This document shows positions 26,747 to 32,907 of a stretch of DNA of 32,907 bases, one piece after another. Below the pieces are notes generated by a model. It ran no database searches and was not told the DNA's origin. It was given only the letters and a program-made list of their open reading frames with translations. Positions within the stretch are counted from its first letter, which is position 1, and each line of letters opens with the position of its first letter. Position numbers and translations under genes: made by a program. This DNA is from Anaerolinea thermophila (GTDB lineage: Bacteria; Chloroflexota; Anaerolineae; Anaerolineales; UBA4823), in the NCBI GenBank assembly GCA_020724505.1, contig DYGV01000027.1:1-32907 (forward strand), in the 5' to 3' direction.

Positions 26747-27733
26747 CTAACCGCCCGGGTTGCACTCCTTAGCCCACATGGCTGCTCCCACCAAGCCAGC
26801 GTGCGTGCCTAACTCCGCCAGGGTGATCTCCACTTGCGAAAGGGAGGTAATGCGCACCCGTTCCAACACGGTGCGGCGAATGGGCGAAAGCAGCAGCTCC
26901 CCAGCCTGGGCGACGCCGCCGCCAATGACGATCTTGCGTGGCCCGACCGAGACGATCACATTGGAAGCGGCAATGCCAATACATTCTCCCGCATGACGAT
27001 AAATATCCTGGGCAATCGCGTCTCCCGCCAGGGCAGCCTGATAGATCACTTCGGGAGTGATTTTGTTGAGATCGTAGCCCACCATCTCGCCGATGCGGGT
27101 GGTCAATCCCTGCACCACCGCTTTCAACCCCATGGCAGCGATCGCTGGCCCGGAAGCGTACACTTCCAGGCAGCCTTTGTTGCCGCAACCGCAAGTGGGA
27201 CCGTTCAGATCAATCGTCTGGTGACCCAGCTCTCCGGCGGTGCCGCCTAAATTCAGATTCAACTTGCCGTTGATGACCAGCCCGCCGCCGACGCCGGTGC
27301 CCAGGGTAAAACAGGCTATGGTGTCCACGCCCCGCCCTGCGCCGAATTTCCATTCGCCGAAGGTCATAGCGCGTGCGTCGTTGATCAAATAGGTTGAGAG
27401 GCCAACGCGTTCCTCGATCTGGCTGCGCAGAGGCACATTCGGCCAGTTTCCCGGCAGATTAGGCAAGAAAAGCACCAACCCACGCTCGAGATCCAATTTT
27501 CCCGGCACGCCGATACCAATCCCGCCCACCTGCGTTTTGGATATTCCACTGGATTGGATCACCTGCTCGATCAGACCTGCCATGCGGGCAATCACCGCTT
27601 CGTGACCTTCCCGCGCCAATGTGGGTACCTGAAGCAGGGATGTTAATTCACCGCTCTCACCGTGAACAAGCGCAGCTCGCAGATGCGTTCCCCCCAGATC
27701 CACGCCGATGTATTGCTTCTCCGAACTCATCAT
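26747..27733 (-). CDS. ROK-family sugar kinase
   Basis: IGVDLGGTHLRAALV; LGTGVGGGLVING; ROK zinc motif GHQTIDLNGPTCGCGNKGCLEVYAS. Start uncertain (27745, 27733 or 27730). Confidence 0.93.
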   Translation of the reverse strand: MMSSEKQYIGVDLGGTHLRAALVHGESGELTSLLQVPTLAREGHEAVIARMAGLIEQVIQSSGISKTQVGGIGIGVPGKLDLERGLVLFLPNLPGNWPNVPLRSQIEERVGLSTYLINDARAMTFGEWKFGAGRGVDTIACFTLGTGVGGGLVINGKLNLNLGGTAGELGHQTIDLNGPTCGCGNKGCLEVYASGPAIAAMGLKAVVQGLTTRIGEMVGYDLNKITPEVIYQAALAGDAIAQDIYRHAGECIGIAASNVIVSVGPRKIVIGGGVAQAGELLLSPIRRTVLERVRITSLSQVEITLAELGTHAGLVGAAMWAKECNPGG

Positions 27734-27770
27734 AGCTTCATCCATCTCGGTAAAAGATCTCGCAGGCCAT

Positions 27771-28685
27771 TTAGTGAATGTAGGGGCGCAGCACATCTCG
27801 CGCCAGCAAAAAGCCGCGGATCACCAATTCCTCGGTCTTTTCAAAAGCGCGGTCCTCGTGTTCAATGCTCACCACATAGTCATATCCTACGCCGTATAGC
27901 GCGCTGATGAACTTGCCCCAATTGACATCTCCCAAGCCTGGCAGGCGTGGAATTTGCCAGCCCATCCCCAGGGAGAGCACGCCGCGTTGATAAAGCTGCT
28001 CGTAATCAATGCGCAGGTCTTTGGCGTGCACATGGAACAGGCGATCTTTGAACTCATAAACCACACGCACATAGTCAATGAATTGCCAGATCAGATGCGA
28101 GGGGTCGAGATTCAATCCAAAGTTTTTGTCCGGGATGATCTCGAACATCTTGCGCCATACGGCGGGCGAAATGGCCAGGTTGTTTCCTCCCGGCCATTCG
28201 TCGTTGGAGAAGATCATTGGGCAATTTTCGATGGCAATCTTGACGTTATGTTCGGCGGCAAAGCGTACCAATGGCGGCCAGACTTTCTCGAACTCGACCC
28301 AGTTCTCTTCGATCGTTTTGTTCTTGTCCCGCCCCACAAAAGTACCCACAACGGGGATTTCCAGCATCCCAGCAGCTACGATGACTTTCTTCAGGTGATT
28401 GATCACTGTTTCACGATGTTCCAGGTCTGGGTGCAACGGGTTCGGGTAATAGCCCAGCGACGAGATTTCGAGGTTGTATTTCTTGAGGATAGCTTTGGTT
28501 TCTTTTACCTTCGCGGCGTTAAAATCTGCCACATCCAGGGTGGTCACTCCGGCGTAACGCCGTTCGGCTTTGCCCACTGGCCAACAGGCTAGCTCCAGCA
28601 TTTCGAAGCCGTTCTCCGCCGCCCAGGCGGCTAATTTTTCCAGCGACCAGCCCGGAAAGGCGGCGCTCATCAATCCGAGTTTCAT
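27771..28685 (-). CDS. Sugar phosphate isomerase/epimerase (xylose-isomerase-like TIM barrel)
   Basis: MKLGLMSAAFPGWSLEKLAAWAAENGFEMLELACWP; AIENCPM; NLDPSHLIW; HVHAKDL. Start revised to 28685 with GGAGGA upstream. Confidence 0.88.
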   Translation of the reverse strand: MKLGLMSAAFPGWSLEKLAAWAAENGFEMLELACWPVGKAERRYAGVTTLDVADFNAAKVKETKAILKKYNLEISSLGYYPNPLHPDLEHRETVINHLKKVIVAAGMLEIPVVGTFVGRDKNKTIEENWVEFEKVWPPLVRFAAEHNVKIAIENCPMIFSNDEWPGGNNLAISPAVWRKMFEIIPDKNFGLNLDPSHLIWQFIDYVRVVYEFKDRLFHVHAKDLRIDYEQLYQRGVLSLGMGWQIPRLPGLGDVNWGKFISALYGVGYDYVVSIEHEDRAFEKTEELVIRGFLLARDVLRPYIH

Positions 28686-28696
28686 AGTTGTCCTCC

Positions 28697-29857
28697 TTAT
28701 CCTTTCACATCCACCCAACGGCCTTCTTTTGAGCTGCGCAAGATGGCTTCGCCCAAAACCAGCTCTTTATGGCCGTCCTCAAAGGTAGCGAAATCTGCCT
28801 TGGCGGTCAGGTCGCCCTGGGCAATATAGTCGTAAATTGCTTTATAAAGCTGCTTGAACGTATCCGGGAAGCCTTCATTGTGCCCACCGGGGTAGGAAGT
28901 ATATTGCCGCGCCTGTGGGACGAGCAGTGAAGGGTCTTTCATGAGCAACTCATTTGGGCGTTCGCGGTGTCCAATCCACAGTTCGTTCGGGCGCTCCGAA
29001 TCCCAGGCCAAAGCCGCTTTTGAACCGTCAATTTCGTAGTACAGGCGATTCTTGCGCCCCGCGCTGACCTGCGAGACGGTGAGCACGCCGCGTGCGCCGT
29101 TGCTGAAACGCAGCAGAATGCTGGCGTAATCCTCGGTGTGGATCGGCTGCTCGACATATTCGGCGGCGGTCTGCAACTTGCCGCCAAAGGTGTCTATCTG
29201 GGTGGTGGGTTTGCGACGCACCGGCAGGAAGGTCTTGAAGTCCGCCAACACTGCTTCCACCTCCTCGCCGGTGATAAAAGTCAGCAAATCTAGCCAATGT
29301 GAGCCAATATCGGCCACGGCGCGCATCTCGCCGCCCAGTTCGGGCTCCAATCGCCAGTTCCAGTCGGTGGGCAGTAACAACCAGTCTTGCAGATAGGATC
29401 CCTGCACAATGAACACCTCGCCGATCTCGCCGCTCTGCACCATGGCGCGGGCTTGCAACGCCAGCGGGTAGAAGCGGATGTTGAAGTTGACGGCGGCAAC
29501 TTTGCCAGAAGCTTTGGCGATTTGCACCAACTCAGCCGATTCGGCAGAGTTCATTGCCAGAGGCTTCTCGCACACCACGTGTTTGCCAGCCTGCAAGACG
29601 GCTTTGGCTTGCGGGGCGTGTAAATAATTGGGCGAGGTGATGTGGATCACATCCAACTCCGCATCCACAAGCATATCCTCGAATTCGGGGTAGGCTTTTT
29701 CCAGGCGCATTTCCGCAGCTTTTTGGCGCGCTCGCTCGGAGCCACACTCGCACAAACCAAGCACTTGGATGCCCAGACGGCGCAACGCCTCGACATGCGC
29801 CGGGCCAATAAAGCCCGCCCCAACGACGCCAACCTTCAAAGGCTTATCTGCGATCAT
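28697..29857 (-). CDS. Gfo/Idh/MocA-family oxidoreductase
   Basis: [42 protein letters not shown]. Start revised to 29857 ([10 protein letters not shown]) with GGAG upstream. Confidence 0.94.
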   Translation of the reverse strand: MIADKPLKVGVVGAGFIGPAHVEALRRLGIQVLGLCECGSERARQKAAEMRLEKAYPEFEDMLVDAELDVIHITSPNYLHAPQAKAVLQAGKHVVCEKPLAMNSAESAELVQIAKASGKVAAVNFNIRFYPLALQARAMVQSGEIGEVFIVQGSYLQDWLLLPTDWNWRLEPELGGEMRAVADIGSHWLDLLTFITGEEVEAVLADFKTFLPVRRKPTTQIDTFGGKLQTAAEYVEQPIHTEDYASILLRFSNGARGVLTVSQVSAGRKNRLYYEIDGSKAALAWDSERPNELWIGHRERPNELLMKDPSLLVPQARQYTSYPGGHNEGFPDTFKQLYKAIYDYIAQGDLTAKADFATFEDGHKELVLGEAILRSSKEGRWVDVKG

Positions 29858-29858
29858 C

Positions 29859-30572
29859 TCATTCCTCCAAATGATGACGCTTGCGAAACTCATCCAGGAT
29901 GGCAGCGGTGGCTGTCGCCCCACAACGCGTGACACCAGCGTCAATCACCTCCAGGAGCGCGTCCAGGGTACGCACACCGCCTGCGGCTTTGACCTGCACC
30001 CGTGGGCTAACCGCGGCGCGCATCAGCCGCAGGTCTTTCAGGGTCGCCCCGCCAGGCGCAAAGCCGGTGGAGGTCTTGACGAAGTCCGCACCAGCCTGCT
30101 CAGCAAGCTGACAACCAAGAACTTTTTCTTCGTCGGTCAGATAGGCGTTTTCCAGGATGACTTTTACCAGGATGTGTTTGCCGCTTTCACGCGCAGCCTG
30201 AACCACGGCGCGGATATCCTCGCGCACGTAGTCGGCGTGGCCGGAACGCAACTCGCCAATATTCAGCACCATATCCAGCTCTTCTGCGCCGTTGGCGATT
30301 GCTTCACGCGCCTCAAAGGCTTTGACGGCGGTAGTCTGACTGCCATGAGGAAAGCCCACCACGGTGCCAACCGCGACATCCGAATCGCGCAGCAGCTCCG
30401 CGGCCAGCTTCACATGGCAGGGCTTGACGCACACTGAAGCCACATGATAGTGCTGCGCCAGTTCACAACCGGCGATCACCTCGGCTTCGGTTAGTTCAGG
30501 TCTGAGCAGAGAATGGTCAATGGTTTTTGCCAGTTGTTCGTAAGTGATGGTTTTGCTGTCTAAAAGGGTCAT
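29859..30572 (-). CDS. deoC: Deoxyribose-phosphate aldolase
   Basis: [94 protein letters not shown]. Start revised to 30572 with AAGGAG upstream. Confidence 0.94.
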   Translation of the reverse strand: MTLLDSKTITYEQLAKTIDHSLLRPELTEAEVIAGCELAQHYHVASVCVKPCHVKLAAELLRDSDVAVGTVVGFPHGSQTTAVKAFEAREAIANGAEELDMVLNIGELRSGHADYVREDIRAVVQAARESGKHILVKVILENAYLTDEEKVLGCQLAEQAGADFVKTSTGFAPGGATLKDLRLMRAAVSPRVQVKAAGGVRTLDALLEVIDAGVTRCGATATAAILDEFRKRHHLEE

Positions 30573-30595
30573 CAGGTTTCTCCTTGTAGAAATAA

Positions 30596-30633
30596 AAAAC
30601 ACCGCTCAGGCGAAAACGCCCGGGCAGTGTTTT
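30596..30633 (-). terminator. Intrinsic-terminator-like hairpin in the deoC 5' leader (candidate attenuator)
   Basis: Minus strand AAAACACTGCCCGGGCG-TTTT-CGCCTGAGCGGTGTTTT followed by a TTATTT run: ~17-bp stem with one mismatch and wobbles, 4-nt loop, ~24 nt before the start codon. Confidence 0.7.
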
Positions 30634-30821
30634 CTTTCGGAGGCGGCCAACTCCAACCAGTGGGCGGGCCGAATCGTCTCTGCCAGCTTCAGAGCAGCAA
30701 ACCCTTGATGGAACTGCATCCACCGGATATGCATCCGATCGTATCCCTCGACCTCGGTGATATTCAATCTAAAAAATCATTCCACATAGAGTGGGAAAAC
30801 CAGCATCAAAACGCTTTTGCT

Positions 30822-30850
30822 ATTATAATCGATAATATATTATCGATGAA
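30822..30850 (-). promoter_or_regulatory. Predicted deoC-operon promoter with a perfect 20-bp palindrome filling the spacer
   Basis: Minus -10 TATAAT at 30822-30827, weak -35 17 nt upstream; palindrome ATCGATAATATATTATCGAT at 30828-30847. Confidence 0.6.
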
Positions 30851-30852
30851 AG

Positions 30853-30864
30853 TGACATATGTCA
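30853..30864. promoter_or_regulatory. Perfect 12-bp palindrome TGACATATGTCA
   Basis: Direct reading; adjacent to the 20-bp palindrome in the divergent intergenic region. Confidence 0.45.
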
Positions 30865-31025
30865 TCAAACTCCAAGTTCTATGCTGATCTACCTCCTGCT
30901 TTCAAAAAGTTGGGCTTGCTGTTGAGGACGCTGGCTGATGTTCAATACCGTTTTCCAATATACAACAACTCATTGCAACTGTCAAGTTATTATTTGTCAT
31001 AAATACAGAAATAAATGAAATAATC

Positions 31026-31045
31026 TGTTATAATATGTTATAATT
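31026..31045 (+). promoter_or_regulatory. Tandem direct repeat TGTTATAATA/TGTTATAATT upstream of the DeoR gene
   Basis: Two 10-bp repeats, each containing a TATAAT -10-like hexamer, ~30 bp before the DeoR start. Confidence 0.5.
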
Positions 31046-31075
31046 AAACGAAATATTCTCAAGGGGAGCGCCGGA

Positions 31076-31852
31076 ATGCTCAAAGAACAACGTCATCAAA
31101 TTCTCCTCGCTCAGCTTCAAAAAGAGCGCATGTTGACTATCGCCCAGGCCAGCCTGGAATTGAATGTTTCCTATATGACCATCTGGCGCGACCTGGTGGA
31201 ATTGGAAAATCGGGGATTGTTGCGTCGGGTGCGAGGGGGCGCAGTTTTCGCATCCCCAGAAGCCCCCAAAGCGCCTTATTTTCCCAATTTTGATCCCCGC
31301 AACGACCCCAATTACGAGCGTAAGCAGGCGATCGGACGTTATGCCGCCAACCACTTGATCGAGGACGGCGACAGCCTCATCCTTGAGGCTGGCACCACCG
31401 CCACGGCTATCGTCCCTGCGTTGCATCATAGCAACCTGACTTTGCTAACCAATGGGCTGGTGACGACGTACCTGGCTTCGCGGCTCTTGCCGGAAAATTC
31501 TGTGTTGTGCAGCGGGGGTATCTTGATCAATACTGGCGCTTTCATTGGACCTCAGGCAGAAGCCTTCTTCGCCCATCTAAGGGTCAAAAAGGCTTTTTTG
31601 GGCGCGGCTGGGGTCACGCCTCAGGATGGTTTTACTGACCCGATCCCTCTGTATAGCAACTTGAAACACGCCATGAAAGCCAACGCCGAACAGGTCATCA
31701 TGCTGGTCGACTCCAGCAAACTGGGAGTTCGTTCGTTGGTGCAGGTGATGCCGCTGAACGAGGTGCATGTGTTGGTGACAGACGCCGCAGCCGATCCGGT
31801 CATTGTGGACGAATTGCGCCGCTGTGGCCTGGATGTGAGGCTGGCGGAATAA
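31076..31852 (+). CDS. DeoR/GlpR-family transcriptional regulator
   Basis: HTH MLKEQRHQILLAQLQKERMLTIAQASLELNVSYMTIWRDLVELENRGLLRRVRGGAV; sugar-isomerase-like sensor domain with LEAGTTATAIV. Confidence 0.93.
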   Translation: MLKEQRHQILLAQLQKERMLTIAQASLELNVSYMTIWRDLVELENRGLLRRVRGGAVFASPEAPKAPYFPNFDPRNDPNYERKQAIGRYAANHLIEDGDSLILEAGTTATAIVPALHHSNLTLLTNGLVTTYLASRLLPENSVLCSGGILINTGAFIGPQAEAFFAHLRVKKAFLGAAGVTPQDGFTDPIPLYSNLKHAMKANAEQVIMLVDSSKLGVRSLVQVMPLNEVHVLVTDAAADPVIVDELRRCGLDVRLAE

Positions 31853-31904
31853 TCCCCTGTATGGTAAAATCGCAACGCCGTAAAAGCGGCGCAATCATGT
31901 TCAA

Positions 31905-31995
31905 GGGAAGGTGCCAGAGAGGCCGATTGGGCTCGCCTGCTAAGTGAGTGCTGGGGCTTTAACCTCAGCCGTGGGTTCGAATCCCACCCTTCCCG
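31905..31995 (+). tRNA. tRNA-Ser (anticodon GCT)
   Basis: Acceptor GGGAAGG/CCTTCCC, anticodon arm CTCGC-CTGCTAA-GTGAG (anticodon 31939-31941), long variable arm, T-arm GTGGG-TTCGAAT-CCCAC, discriminator G; CCA not encoded. Confidence 0.95.
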
Positions 31996-32013
31996 CCTCT
32001 ATTGCTCAAGCCA

Positions 32014-32047
32014 ACGCCCGCCAAAACGGCGGGCGTGGTTGTTTTCT
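32014..32047 (+). terminator. Intrinsic terminator downstream of tRNA-Ser
   Basis: CGCCCGCC-AAAA-CGGCGGGCG hairpin followed by TGGTTGTTTTC. Confidence 0.65.
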
Positions 32048-32113
32048 CAATAGCAGCAATTGGGGAGAGGCGCAGAAGCTGCGGCAGGCCCTCTGCCCTG
32101 GCGGGGTGGTTAT

Positions 32114-32907
32114 TTAGCCACGGTAGGCGCGCACCACCAACACCGCGTTATGTCCACCGAAGCCAAAGGCGTTGTTCAACGCAACGGAGACCTTTGTCTC
32201 TCGCGCTTGGTTGGGGACGTAGTCCAGGTCGCAGCGCGGGTCGGGGGTCTGATAATGGATGGTGGGGGGCAGACAGCCCTCCCGCACCGCTTGCACACAG
32301 AAAATAGTTTCCAACGCGCCAGTGGCGCCCATCATGTGCCCGGTCATGGACTTTGTGGACGAAACCGGGATATGATACGCCTGTTCGCCCAAGGCGGCTT
32401 TGATAGCTTTGGTCTCGGAGATGTCGTTGAGTTCGGTGGCGGTGCCGTGGGCGTTGATGTAACCCACATCTTCGGGGTTCAAGCGGGCGGAAGCCAGCGC
32501 ATTGCGGATCGCCGCCGCGCCGCCGGAGCCATCCTCCGCCGGGGCAGTGATGTGATAGGCGTCGGCGGTGGCGGCGTAACCTGCCAGCTCAGCCAGGATC
32601 TCTGCCCCGCGTTGGCGGGCAAAGCTTTCTCGTTCCAGCACCAGCACCGCAGATCCTTCGCCCATCACCAAGCCGTCGCGGTTCAGATCGAAGGGCGCGG
32701 GGGTCGTCGAATAATCCTCGTTGCGCCGCGACATTGCCCCCACCCGATCGAAAGTAGCGACGCCGATCTCGGTGATTGTGGCTTCGCTGGCGCCGGCGAT
32801 GGCAACGTCAATCACTCCCATCTTGAGCAACATCCAGGCGATGCCAATGCCATCCACGCCCGAGGCGCAGGCGGAGGCAACCGAAAGGCTGGGCCCTTGA
32901 AAGCCAG
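32114..32907 (-). CDS. fabF: Beta-ketoacyl-ACP synthase II (FabF-type), N-terminus beyond window end
   Basis: Open reading through the window end: GFQGPSLSVASACASGVDGIGIAWM... (active-site Cys), YINAHGTATELNDISETKAIKAA, STKSMTGHMMGATGALE, NNAFGFGGHNAVLVV. Confidence 0.92.
   Translation of the reverse strand, partial: GFQGPSLSVASACASGVDGIGIAWMLLKMGVIDVAIAGASEATITEIGVATFDRVGAMSRRNEDYSTTPAPFDLNRDGLVMGEGSAVLVLERESFARQRGAEILAELAGYAATADAYHITAPAEDGSGGAAAIRNALASARLNPEDVGYINAHGTATELNDISETKAIKAALGEQAYHIPVSSTKSMTGHMMGATGALETIFCVQAVREGCLPPTIHYQTPDPRCDLDYVPNQARETKVSVALNNAFGFGGHNAVLVVRAYRG

Noticed and set aside
30596-30633. Glycine riboswitch-like string CTCAGGCGAAAAC on the plus strand
   Set aside because: Lacks the rest of the aptamer and has no plus-strand gene close by; better explained as one arm of the minus-strand terminator hairpin.
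30517-30723. 68 aa ORF as a leader peptide for attenuation
   Set aside because: It runs through the terminator hairpin into deoC out of frame, with no clear RBS or codon run.
30634-30821. T-box leader upstream of deoC
   Set aside because: No GGTGGNACCGCG-type T-box sequence and no aminoacyl-tRNA or amino-acid genes downstream.
1-32907. CRISPR array, transposase/IS element or prophage
   Set aside because: No regularly spaced repeats, transposase motifs or phage genes seen on either strand.

Overview
Bacterial genomic window, probably from a Chloroflexota (Anaerolineae-type) genome; that assignment is inferred from gene style only. It holds two large minus-strand gene blocks plus a small plus-strand segment. 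Block A (<1-13.64 kb) is a dense, co-directional phospho-signalling island: three VWA proteins (one cut by the window edge), a DA1-like LIM/zinc-finger metallopeptidase, a zinc-ribbon/FHA-FHA/ABC transporter fusion, a Ser/Thr kinase fused to LysM and FGE-sulfatase domains, two PP2C phosphatases (one fused to an apparent pseudokinase), and three further FHA proteins, several with N-terminal zinc ribbons. A good sigma70-like promoter lies upstream of the first gene. Block B (13.8-30.6 kb) is a carbohydrate-type catabolic cluster: deoC, Gfo/Idh oxidoreductase, sugar isomerase/epimerase, ROK kinase, ribose-type ABC transporter with two permeases, SDR, cyclase-family hydrolase, a split PEP-synthase-like dikinase whose halves flank an HPrK-like P-loop protein, a FadR-type GntR regulator, and a C_GCAxxG_C_C/TauE pair. 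The divergent deoC/DeoR intergenic region has a perfect 20-bp palindrome in the promoter spacer and a strong intrinsic-terminator-like hairpin just ahead of the deoC RBS. A tRNA-Ser(GCU), a terminator and a partial FabF-type ketosynthase close the window. Best candidates for an undescribed system: the DA1/FHA/pseudokinase-PP2C/VWA island and the split dikinase with its HPrK-like partner. All family calls come from motifs read by eye; no database search was run.
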